Below are positions 1 through 6,921 of a stretch of 11,187 bases of DNA, one piece after another (the stretch's first letter is position 1; every line of letters begins with the position of its first letter). The stretch lies in assembly GCA_021736565.1 (NCBI GenBank), contig JAIPFO010000085.1:1-11187 (forward strand), written 5' to 3'. Below the pieces are notes generated by a model that was not told the origin of the DNA, made no database searches, and saw only the letters and a program-made list of their open reading frames with translations. Source of the stretch: Phycisphaerae bacterium. GTDB lineage: Bacteria > Planctomycetota > Phycisphaerae > Sedimentisphaerales > SM23-30. A program made the position numbers and the translations under genes.

Positions 1-18
1 GCCGTTATACTGCCCATC

Positions 19-1062
19 ATGAAAAGGTTCTTTAGTTATTCACCCGCTGTATGGGATTATTTTCAGAAAACTGATGAATATTTTGCGAATAACGCTCCCA
101 CCCGCCCCCTTCCAGCCAGCGTGGCCGTTTCGTTCCCTTTGCCAATGAATGGCATAAAGGCTGTAATATGGGATATTTACGGAACGATCATGAACGCGAA
201 CATCGGTGATCTTCCCGAAACGTTAACCCATCATGACCAGCTCGCAACCGCCGCCGAAAAACTCCTCACCGAATTCAACCTCCACGCGGCCATCCAAAAA
301 CGCCACCCCCATAAAACCCCAAAATTAGCACTCGCCGACCGCTACCTTGAGCTCATCGACCTCTCCCATCAAAATTCCAAAGCACAAGGCATCGATTTCC
401 CAGAGGTCCAAATCGATAAAATATGGCAAAAAATACTACGCGATCTGGATGATATCGATCTTCAGTCAATCAAAAAAACAACGCTAACCCATTACCCATT
501 AACCATTTACAATAAAATGAAACAAAGCGAGCAGGCCTGCTGTATGGCCTACTTTTTCGATCGGGCCTTCCAATTAAATACCCTCTACCCCCAGGCCCTG
601 AAATGCCTCACCGTCCTTCACCAGGCAAATATGCAACTCGGAATCATTTCAAACGCCCAATTTTACACCCCGATCCATCTTCGAGCCCTGTTAAGAAAAG
701 CCTCCGGACAACAGCATCTGGAACTCCATCACCTCTTTTCTGAACCCCTGGTCTTGTTTTCATACGAATTGGGCTACAGCAAGCCCAATCCCGGTGCGTT
801 CATTAAAATCAAAGAAATACTCCAAAAACAGTCGATAGAACCCTCTCAGGCCGTCTTTATCGGCAATGATATGCTCAACGACATCTGGACCGCACAGCAG
901 GCAGGCTTCAAAACCATCCTCTATGCCGGCGATGCACATCAAACCGCACTGCGTCCCAACGAGCCACGATGCCAAAACCTCAAACCGAACGCCATCGTAC
1001 ATTCAATGGACCAAATCATTCAACTATTAGTGTCCACGTCAAAAGTTACTTTTCGACTTTAA
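19..1062 (+). CDS. HAD-superfamily hydrolase with DxYGT nucleophile motif
   Basis: A 347-residue cytoplasmic protein with all four HAD motifs. Motif I is WDIYGT (nucleophile D52, with Y54 where phosphatases usually have a second Asp). Motif II is the Ser of IISNAQ (S211). Motif III is the Lys of GYSKPNPGA (K255). Motif IV is IGNDMLNDIW (D284, D288). A helical cap lies between motifs I and II, as in C1-type HADs. The DxYGT form is typical of 2-haloacid dehalogenases and some uncharacterised HADs; canonical phosphatases have DxDxT. The start at 19 leaves a 42-residue extension before the HAD fold. M43 (base 145) is an alternative start, but neither has a visible Shine-Dalgarno, and the window edge hides what lies upstream of 19. 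The gene precedes two glycosyltransferases on the same strand. This suggests it removes a phosphate from their glycosyl-phosphoglycerate product, in the manner of GpgP/MggB. Family assignment is secure; the substrate is inference. Confidence 0.86.
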   Translation: MKRFFSYSPAVWDYFQKTDEYFANNAPTRPLPASVAVSFPLPMNGIKAVIWDIYGTIMNANIGDLPETLTHHDQLATAAEKLLTEFNLHAAIQKRHPHKTPKLALADRYLELIDLSHQNSKAQGIDFPEVQIDKIWQKILRDLDDIDLQSIKKTTLTHYPLTIYNKMKQSEQACCMAYFFDRAFQLNTLYPQALKCLTVLHQANMQLGIISNAQFYTPIHLRALLRKASGQQHLELHHLFSEPLVLFSYELGYSKPNPGAFIKIKEILQKQSIEPSQAVFIGNDMLNDIWTAQQAGFKTILYAGDAHQTALRPNEPRCQNLKPNAIVHSMDQIIQLLVSTSKVTFRL

Positions 1063-1153
1063 ATTCGCCCTTTAAGATGCGGAAAACGAGCTACAAATCC
1101 CGGCACGCTGGAAATGACGTTGCCGTCAATAATCGCCCCAACAAAGAATAATC

Positions 1154-3016
1154 ATGAATAAAACACTACGAATTGGAATTTTGCACTACCACCTGCACCA
1201 CGGCGGTGTCTATACCGTCATGACAAACGCCCTTTTCGCCCTGATCGCCCATGGCGGATATGATAACCTTGAAATCGACCTGATGACCAGTGATGCCTGC
1301 CAGGGAAATGGCAAAAACCTCATTGAAAAACTCACCGAATGGGCCAGGCATCACGGCCCGAACCAGCTCCAGGTCAACCAGGTTGAAATACCCGAATTGG
1401 CCTATAACGCCAATCAGGCCCATAATAAACAGCATTTATTCGACCAGGCCCAATCGATTTGCCGTCACATTCTCCAGGCCATGGACCTGCAACGCAACAA
1501 TTTTCAATTCCCCTACGTCCTGCATACGCACAATGTCAATCTGGGCCGAAATCCATACCTGACCCTTGCCCAAAAACTCCTGATAGAAACCCTCGATCGG
1601 GAAAAATTACCGGCTCATGTCCTGTATCAAATACACGATTTCGCCGAAGATAACCGAAAAAACTGCTGGAAAGCGATGTTGGAATGTTCTGGCAAGCAAG
1701 AGATGACCCTTGCGGTTGAAATGATGTACCCCAAAAGTGAACGCCTCACCTATGTCTGTATCAATTCATATGACCAAAAAACACTCCTTAAAATGGGTTT
1801 TCAGGCCGATAAAGTCTTGGTGCTACCTAACACTGTAAATACAAGCCTCTTCTCGCAAACGTCGATCATCGACATGAACCAGGAGCAACTGGCACAACTC
1901 AAATGCCCCCTGATAGACTTTCAGGCCGACCTGAAATCACGCATCAGCGATTTTTCCAAACGTTACGGCTACCATTTCGATCCGAGACGAAAGATCCTCT
2001 TATCACCCGTAAAAGCCATTCGACGAAAGAATATCACCGAATCAATCCTTCTTCTCTTGAAGCTCAACAGCCTGGAAGACCAGTATCAACTTCTGATAAC
2101 CCTGGCGCCTGATTCCCCCGACGACCTCAAAGATTACCAGGCGATTGAACAGGTCGTTAAAAAATATAAACTCCCTGTAGTGATGGGGTTAGGGGCAGAA
2201 CTTCTCCCCGGCGGTCACCAGCGGGTCATCAAAAATTCTCATGTAGAATCCTATGGCCTTATCGACCTGATGACCATCAGTCATGCCGTGGTGACCACCT
2301 CCGTTCAGGAAGGGTTTGGCTATGTCTTTCATGAGGCATGGTTGGCCGATAAGATGGTTATTGGGCGAAATATTGCTGATTTAACCTGTGATTTTAAAAA
2401 ACAAGGCCTGAGTCTTGACCACCTCTATGACCACCTTCTCATCCCCGCTGAGTGGGTCAAAGGACAATGGGATGAGATTTGTCACGACTATTTTCTCAAA
2501 TTAGACCAGTTGCGAAAGCTGTTCGGACGGCCAGAGATGGACATCCAAAGCACCATCAAATCGATTGATCAAATCAAAAGCTTTTACATCGATCACCAGG
2601 AGATATCCCACGACGACCCGTCCCGGGCAGGCGAAAAAATGATCGACTGGGCCGATCTTCCTATTGGAACCCGACTCCTTCTATTAGAACAACTTGCATC
2701 AAATGCTATCGGTAAATCCGAGGTGAATGATCAGATCCTGCCCATAAATCAAAAGATGAGAATGGTTGATAAGTGGTTTCCAGACGATGGGACGCCTATA
2801 ATTCACCAGAACAAGCAAGTCGTCACAGCCAGTTACAATATGAGCACTATTGCCCGGCAATTATCGATGATCATTGATGCCGGGAGCGATTGGTTACGTG
2901 AATCCGGTGGCAGGAAAACGATAAGTAGTCATTTTGAGAAGAATCCAAAAGAAATATCAAATGATCCGGTAGTTCAAAGATCATTGGACATTAAAAAAAT
3001 TCGCCTTCTTGTGTGA
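1154..3016 (+). CDS. GT4-type (GT-B fold) glycosyltransferase with long C-terminal extension
   Basis: A 620-residue protein with the two signatures of retaining GT-B/GT4 enzymes. The N-terminal glycine loop is in IGILHYHLHHGGVYTV (about residues 7-22). The EX7E motif is in QEGFGYVFHEAW (E386 and E394). The segment SPVKAIRRKNITESI (about residues 278-292) corresponds to the conserved start of the C-terminal Rossmann domain, where the nucleotide-sugar phosphates usually bind Arg/Lys. No signal peptide or membrane helix is seen, so it should be cytoplasmic. GT4 enzymes are commonly about 350-450 residues; the surplus is mainly the roughly 170 residues after the catalytic core, which I do not recognise. 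The start at 1154 has only a weak AAAGAA upstream. It lies 91 bases after the hydrolase and is followed by a GT81-type synthase. By analogy with MggA of the mannosylglucosylglycerate pathway it could add the second sugar to glucosyl-3-phosphoglycerate. Donor and acceptor are not visible in the sequence. Confidence 0.87.
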   Translation: MNKTLRIGILHYHLHHGGVYTVMTNALFALIAHGGYDNLEIDLMTSDACQGNGKNLIEKLTEWARHHGPNQLQVNQVEIPELAYNANQAHNKQHLFDQAQSICRHILQAMDLQRNNFQFPYVLHTHNVNLGRNPYLTLAQKLLIETLDREKLPAHVLYQIHDFAEDNRKNCWKAMLECSGKQEMTLAVEMMYPKSERLTYVCINSYDQKTLLKMGFQADKVLVLPNTVNTSLFSQTSIIDMNQEQLAQLKCPLIDFQADLKSRISDFSKRYGYHFDPRRKILLSPVKAIRRKNITESILLLLKLNSLEDQYQLLITLAPDSPDDLKDYQAIEQVVKKYKLPVVMGLGAELLPGGHQRVIKNSHVESYGLIDLMTISHAVVTTSVQEGFGYVFHEAWLADKMVIGRNIADLTCDFKKQGLSLDHLYDHLLIPAEWVKGQWDEICHDYFLKLDQLRKLFGRPEMDIQSTIKSIDQIKSFYIDHQEISHDDPSRAGEKMIDWADLPIGTRLLLLEQLASNAIGKSEVNDQILPINQKMRMVDKWFPDDGTPIIHQNKQVVTASYNMSTIARQLSMIIDAGSDWLRESGGRKTISSHFEKNPKEISNDPVVQRSLDIKKIRLLV

Positions 3017-3050
3017 AATTTTTCGAATGGACCTGTGTTTTATGGCCATC

Positions 3051-3056
3051 AAGGAG
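3051..3056 (+). promoter_or_regulatory. Shine-Dalgarno that decides the GT81 start
   Basis: AAGGAG lies 11 bases before the ATG at 3068. The frame is open back to a GTG at 3035, but that codon lies upstream of this ribosome binding site and has none of its own, so ATG 3068 is preferred. Confidence 0.7.
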
Positions 3057-3067
3057 CCTTGAGCATT

Positions 3068-4384
3068 ATGGGTGATTTTTTCCAAAACGGCATAATTACC
3101 ACGCTGCATGATTTTGGGACCGAAAACCTGGAGTCCATGGAAAACCGCCTGGCAGATATCCTCAAAAGACGCGATATTGCCCTGATATTGCCGATTATAC
3201 CACGCGATTTGATGTCCCCGGCCTTTAACGGCATTGTGGCCGAAATTGCCCAGGTCCCCTATATTTCGGAAGTCGTTCTCAGCCTCGGGCAAACCGACTG
3301 CTTCGATGATTTCGTAGAGGCCCGACGTCGCCTGAGACCTTTAAAGCAACCTCATGCCGTGGTTTGGTCTTCTGGCCCGGGGATAAAAAAACTCTTTGAT
3401 GAGCTGGCAGAGCATTATCTCGATGTGGGGCCCGATGGAAAGGGGCGGGGCGTCTGGACGGGGATTGGGTACGTCCTGAGCAATCGAAAACTGTGGGTTA
3501 TCACCGTTCATGACTGTGATATCCGCAATTACACCCGAAAAATGCTTGCTCGACTTTGCTACCCCTGTGCGGTTCGTGGTATGGACTTTATGTTTACAAA
3601 AGCCTATTACATGCGAGTGACCGATCGAATTTACGGACGCGTCACACGATTGTTCGTGACACCACTTATCCGGGCCTTCCAAAAAACAGGTGGCGAGCAT
3701 GAATTCCTCTCCTTCCTGCATAGTTTCCGATACCCCTTATCAGGCGAAATCAGCATGACACGCTCTTTGGCCCATGTCATGCGTATGCCTGGCGACTGGG
3801 GACTGGAAATCGGTACGCTCTCGGAAGTCTACCGTTGCAGTTCCCTGATGCGTGTCTGTCAGGTCGATATTGCCGATCGTTATGAGCATAAACACCAGGT
3901 GCTTATTCCAGGCGATCCCAAAACCGGGCTCTTGAAAATGGCCGTCGATATTGCCAAAGCCCTGCTCCAGACCCTGGCCTCACAGGGGTTCGTGTTTCCA
4001 ACCTTCTTCTTCAAAACCTTGCAAGCGTCATATTTGCAAATGGCACGTGAAGCCATCGATCAGTATGCCGCCGATGCCCTTCTCAATGGCCTGCCCTATG
4101 ATCGGCATAGTGAAGCCAAGGCCATCGAAAACTTTTCTGAGGCGATCGCTCTGGCCGCCGACCATTTTCAAACAGATCCGACTGATTTGCCGCGTATTCC
4201 TGCCTGGAATCGGGTTATGGCCGCGATCCCCGACTTTATGGAGCGACTCTCAGAAACCGTTATTCACGAAAATCGTAAGGCCGACCTGGTCATTATCGCC
4301 GAACGTCATCGGGAAGGATCTTCCCGATTCAAACCGGATGTCATGGCCCCAGGTCACCACGAACATGAGCCGGGAACAACATGA
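3068..4384 (+). CDS. Glucosyl-3-phosphoglycerate synthase-like glycosyltransferase (GT81, GT-A fold)
   Basis: A 438-residue cytoplasmic protein resembling the GpgS/GT81 family, which transfers glucose from an NDP-glucose to 3-phosphoglycerate. Recognisable elements in order are: ALILPIIPR (start of the GT-A Rossmann fold), a GKGRGVWTGIGY segment, the metal/nucleotide-binding HDCDIRN (DxD, D149 and D151), FTKAYYMRV followed by GRVTRLFVTPLI, and YPLSGEISMTRSL followed by PGDWGLEIGTLSEVYR, which is the acceptor-site region most characteristic of this family. The last 25 or so residues are polar and His-rich and look unstructured. The gene begins 51 bases after the GT4 stop on the same strand, so co-transcription is likely. 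Together with the HAD hydrolase it suggests a glycosylglycerate-type compatible-solute pathway. The family call is strong. Whether the product is glucosyl- or mannosyl-3-phosphoglycerate cannot be read from sequence; mannosyl-3-phosphoglycerate synthases are related in fold but belong to a different family (GT55). Confidence 0.88.
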   Translation: MGDFFQNGIITTLHDFGTENLESMENRLADILKRRDIALILPIIPRDLMSPAFNGIVAEIAQVPYISEVVLSLGQTDCFDDFVEARRRLRPLKQPHAVVWSSGPGIKKLFDELAEHYLDVGPDGKGRGVWTGIGYVLSNRKLWVITVHDCDIRNYTRKMLARLCYPCAVRGMDFMFTKAYYMRVTDRIYGRVTRLFVTPLIRAFQKTGGEHEFLSFLHSFRYPLSGEISMTRSLAHVMRMPGDWGLEIGTLSEVYRCSSLMRVCQVDIADRYEHKHQVLIPGDPKTGLLKMAVDIAKALLQTLASQGFVFPTFFFKTLQASYLQMAREAIDQYAADALLNGLPYDRHSEAKAIENFSEAIALAADHFQTDPTDLPRIPAWNRVMAAIPDFMERLSETVIHENRKADLVIIAERHREGSSRFKPDVMAPGHHEHEPGTT

Positions 4385-4501
4385 AACGGAGTAACCAGAT
4401 TTTGATGATTGCGTCAAAAAACAATATGGGTGCCTGAAAACAGGGATGGGACACCGTCTCAACGCGTCAAAATACATATATGCGGGGGTTAAATTTGTAT
4501 T

Positions 4502-4551
4502 ATCCTTTATGATGATAAGGATTTATGTCTCTTATCACCCGGTCAGATAAG
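4502..4551. repeat. Clustered GATAAG/CTTATC inverted repeats, candidate operator
   Basis: ATCCTT (4502-4507) pairs with AAGGAT (4517-4522). CTTATC (4531-4536) pairs with GATAAG (4546-4551). The hexamer GATAAG also occurs at 4514-4519, so it appears three times, in alternating orientation, within 38 bases. The cluster lies about 65 bases upstream of the pckG -35 box, where an activator could bind. The arms are short and chance in AT-rich DNA is possible. Confidence 0.35.
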
Positions 4552-4615
4552 ATCAATTTACAAGGCGGACGCTCGCATTATGTCTGTCTAAATTTCTGGG
4601 TCCTTCACAAAAACA

Positions 4616-4644
4616 TTGACAACTCCTTTGGTTGCCTGTACATT
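4616..4644 (+). promoter_or_regulatory. Sigma70-like promoter of pckG
   Basis: A perfect -35 box TTGACA (4616-4621), a 17-base spacer, and TACATT (4639-4644) as the -10 box (4 of 6 consensus positions). The expected transcription start is near 4650, giving an 88-base leader. It is the best promoter match I found in the window and faces pckG. Confidence 0.65.
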
Positions 4645-4727
4645 ATTTAGGCTCTGTCTCGCTTAGCAGAAGATCAAACAGGCCGTAAAAGACCGTGAAT
4701 GAATAGTGAACCAGTAATACTATGTAT

Positions 4728-4731
4728 GGAG
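4728..4731 (+). promoter_or_regulatory. pckG ribosome binding site
   Basis: GGAG with a 7-base spacing to the ATG at 4739, which fixes the start of pckG. Confidence 0.75.
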
Positions 4732-4738
4732 AACAAGT

Positions 4739-6541
4739 ATGCCAATTACCCAACACCTGGAACTAAACCGCTGGATCGACGAAATGGCCGACATGTGTCA
4801 GCCCGACAATATCGTCCTGATTGATGGCAGTGACGAACAAAAAGAAGCTCTCACGCAAGAATCAGTCGTGAGTGGTGAAGTCCTGCGGCTTAATGAAGAA
4901 AAACTACCAGGTTGTCTCTATCACCGGACCGCTCAGAATGATGTGGCTCGTGTAGAACACCTGACTTACATTTGCACGGAACTGAAAGATGATGCCGGCC
5001 CGAATAATAACTGGATGTCTCCCGCCGAAGGCTATCGCAAAGCCGGGGCGTTTTTTAAAGGCGCCATGAAAGGGCGTACCATGTACGTTATCCCCTTCTC
5101 AATGGGGCCTGTGGGCTCACCATTTAGCAAGGTTGGCGTTGAATTGACCGATAGCATCTATGTCGTGCTCAATATGTTGATTATGACTCGTGCCGGCCAG
5201 GATGTCTTGGACACGCTGGGTATTGGCGGTGATTTCACCAAATGCCTGCACAGTAAGGCCGATTTAAGCATTGAAAAACGCTTAATTCTTCATTTCCCGG
5301 AAGATAATGCCATCTGGTCCGTTGGGAGCGGCTATGGTGGCAATGTCCTGCTGGGTAAAAAATGTCTGGCGTTGCGTATCGCCAGTCACATGGCACACAA
5401 AGAAAACTGGCTGGCAGAACATATGCTGATCCTGGGGATCGAAAAGCCCAGTGGCCGTATTGATTACGTCGCCGCGGCCTTCCCAAGTGCTTGCGGTAAA
5501 ACAAACCTCGCCATGCTTATCCCGCCGGAAGGACTCAAGATCAAGGGCTACCGTATCTGGACAGTCGGAGATGATATTGCCTGGATGCGAGTGGATACCG
5601 ATGGTAAATTATGGGCTATCAACCCTGAAAACGGCTTTTTCGGGGTTGCACCAGGTACAAACACCAAATCCAACCCCAGTGCGGTGGAAACCGTTCAGAA
5701 GAATACTATTTTCACCAACGTACTGCTCAATCCTGATGGAACGGTCTGGTGGGAAGATGGCGATGGCGAGCCCGCCCCGGAAGGTGCCCTGGACTGGAAG
5801 GGCAATCCCTGGAAACCGGGCATGAAAGATCAAGATGGTAAGCCCATTCCAGGCGCGCACCCGAATAGTCGGTTTACCGCCCCAATTTCACAATGCCCAT
5901 CGCATTCCTATCGCACGGACCATCATCACGGCGTGCAAATCTCGGCCATTATCTTCGGCGGACGTCGCGCCCATCTCGCCCCGCTGGTCTATCAGTCCCT
6001 GGGCTGGTCCCACGGTGTTTATATGGGGGCCACCATGGCCAGCGAACGAACCGCCGCTCAATATGGCAAACAAGGTGAAGTGCGGCGCGACCCGATGGCC
6101 ATGTTGCCGTTCTGCGGTTACAACTTGGCCGATTATTTAGAGCACTGGCTCCGAATGGGGGTTCGGATGCGATGGCAGCCGAAAATCTTCCATGTCAACT
6201 GGTTCCGCCAGGATGAAGAGGGCAACTACCTCTGGCCGGGCTTTGGCGAAAATCTCCGGATCCTGGAATGGATACTGGGACGGTGCAATGGCGAACTGGA
6301 AGGCGTGAAAACGTCTATCGGGTTCATTCCAAAGCCAGAAGATATCGACATGACCGGCCTGGATATCCCAGAAAAAGATATGGAAAAACTCTTCAGTATT
6401 GACCCGGCCGCCTGGAAAGTCGAAATGAAAGATATTGAAGAATTCTTCAAGAAATTCGGCGACCGGTTGCCCGTATCGCTTTGGGCTGAACACGAGGCCC
6501 TCGGCAGACGACTGGAAGAGCTGGGAAGTGAACACGCATAA
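4739..6541 (+). CDS. pckG: Phosphoenolpyruvate carboxykinase (GTP)
   Basis: A 600-residue cytoplasmic enzyme that interconverts oxaloacetate + GTP with PEP + CO2 + GDP, at the junction of gluconeogenesis, anaplerosis and the TCA cycle. The GTP-type family is clear from full-length similarity. YRKAGAFFKGAMKGRTMYVIPF is near residues 99-120. The P-loop FPSACGKTN (residues 248-256) includes the hallmark reactive C252 and K254. The metal-binding VGDDIAW (D278, D279) follows, then NPENGFFGVAPGTN, the TAPISQCPS segment, GRRAHLAPLVYQS, and near the C terminus HVNWFRQDEEGNYLWPGFGENLR with the nucleotide-ring contacts. Length is normal for the family and all key motifs are intact. It is monocistronic in appearance, with its own promoter and ribosome binding site upstream and a strong terminator 50 bases downstream. 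The adjacent inverted repeats hint at carbon-dependent control, but no regulator is encoded nearby. Confidence 0.98.
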   Translation: MPITQHLELNRWIDEMADMCQPDNIVLIDGSDEQKEALTQESVVSGEVLRLNEEKLPGCLYHRTAQNDVARVEHLTYICTELKDDAGPNNNWMSPAEGYRKAGAFFKGAMKGRTMYVIPFSMGPVGSPFSKVGVELTDSIYVVLNMLIMTRAGQDVLDTLGIGGDFTKCLHSKADLSIEKRLILHFPEDNAIWSVGSGYGGNVLLGKKCLALRIASHMAHKENWLAEHMLILGIEKPSGRIDYVAAAFPSACGKTNLAMLIPPEGLKIKGYRIWTVGDDIAWMRVDTDGKLWAINPENGFFGVAPGTNTKSNPSAVETVQKNTIFTNVLLNPDGTVWWEDGDGEPAPEGALDWKGNPWKPGMKDQDGKPIPGAHPNSRFTAPISQCPSHSYRTDHHHGVQISAIIFGGRRAHLAPLVYQSLGWSHGVYMGATMASERTAAQYGKQGEVRRDPMAMLPFCGYNLADYLEHWLRMGVRMRWQPKIFHVNWFRQDEEGNYLWPGFGENLRILEWILGRCNGELEGVKTSIGFIPKPEDIDMTGLDIPEKDMEKLFSIDPAAWKVEMKDIEEFFKKFGDRLPVSLWAEHEALGRRLEELGSEHA

Positions 6542-6587
6542 ATTAACGCCAGCGTTGGCATTCGCCCGCCAATAGAATTAGTTTTTT

Positions 6588-6626
6588 ATAACTGCTCGAC
6601 GCGATTCGTTGAGCAGTTATTTTTTT
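6588..6626 (+). terminator. Rho-independent terminator of pckG
   Basis: The arms TAACTGCTC (6589-6597) and GAGCAGTTA (6611-6619) are perfectly complementary. GACG/CGTT extends the stem to 13 bp (one G-U pair) around a CGATT loop, and an outer A-T pair can close it. Seven T residues (6620-6626) follow. It sits just after the pckG stop codon. Confidence 0.93.
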
Positions 6627-6921
6627 ACATGAAAGGCATTCAAGTGAGTGGGTTTAGGAATAAAACCGTTGATTAACCCTCTGAATTATGGTATCAAGTT
6701 GTTCATCAAGGCGCCTGCCCGTCCTAATCTGGCGCGTTGATATCCGTATTTAATCGACGTTTTGACCGGTCACTATGGGCCCCGGCGTCCTGTCCCGATA
6801 GCTCGGGATTTAAAACTCGTTTCCCGTGCCATAAAGGGCGATTTGGGATTCGTAAAATCACTTTTGAGCCAATCCTTCATGATATGGATACGGCGTATTC
6901 AAAAAGAGAACTATAAATAGT
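6627..6921. other. Intergenic region before the DUF4405-like gene
   Basis: About 295 bases with no supportable gene on either strand. It contains an 8-base palindrome GACCGGTC (6764-6771) and a perfect small hairpin at 6793-6808. I found no convincing promoter. TTGAGC at 6864-6869 has only a poor -10 partner, and a TATAAA at 6912 is too close to the start codon to serve one with a leader. Confidence 0.6.
6793..6808. repeat. Perfect 6-bp hairpin with TAGC loop
   Basis: TCCCGA (6793-6798) and TCGGGA (6803-6808) flank a TAGC loop and are followed by only three T residues. There is no gene immediately upstream to terminate, so it may be a remnant of a dispersed palindromic repeat or a processing structure. 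Confidence 0.4.

Larger units (their letters stand above)
4385..4738 (+). other. 354-base intergenic region upstream of pckG
   Basis: No gene is seen. It contains an 8-bp stem with an ATTG loop at 4400-4419 (no T run on the + strand, so not a convincing terminator), a direct repeat GCGTCAAAA at 4411-4419 and 4464-4472, a cluster of inverted repeats at 4502-4551, a sigma70-like promoter at 4616-4644, and an untranslated leader of about 88 bases ending in the pckG ribosome binding site. No known riboswitch fold was recognised in the leader. Confidence 0.7.

Noticed and set aside
969..1151. 60-codon + strand ORF ending 2 bases before the GT4 start
   Set aside because: It overlaps the last 94 bases of the hydrolase gene in another frame, has no ribosome binding site or recognisable motif, and its composition looks like an out-of-frame reading.
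530..1930. Frequent CAGGCC/AGGCC words across the first two genes as a possible recognition-site array
   Set aside because: They fall mostly in frame as Gln-Ala (CAG-GCC) codons and are irregularly spaced, so codon preference explains them.
3341..3721. 126-codon ORF on the - strand inside the GT81 gene
   Set aside because: The opposite strand encodes well-conserved GT81 motifs throughout this stretch; the antisense translation shows no domain.
4400..4419. Hairpin TTTTGATG/GCGTCAAAA as a terminator for the three-gene cassette
   Set aside because: The stem is weak and is followed by A residues on the + strand instead of a T run.
6137..6535. 132-codon - strand ORF inside the 3' part of pckG
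   Set aside because: It is fully antisense to conserved PEP carboxykinase sequence and has no recognisable features.
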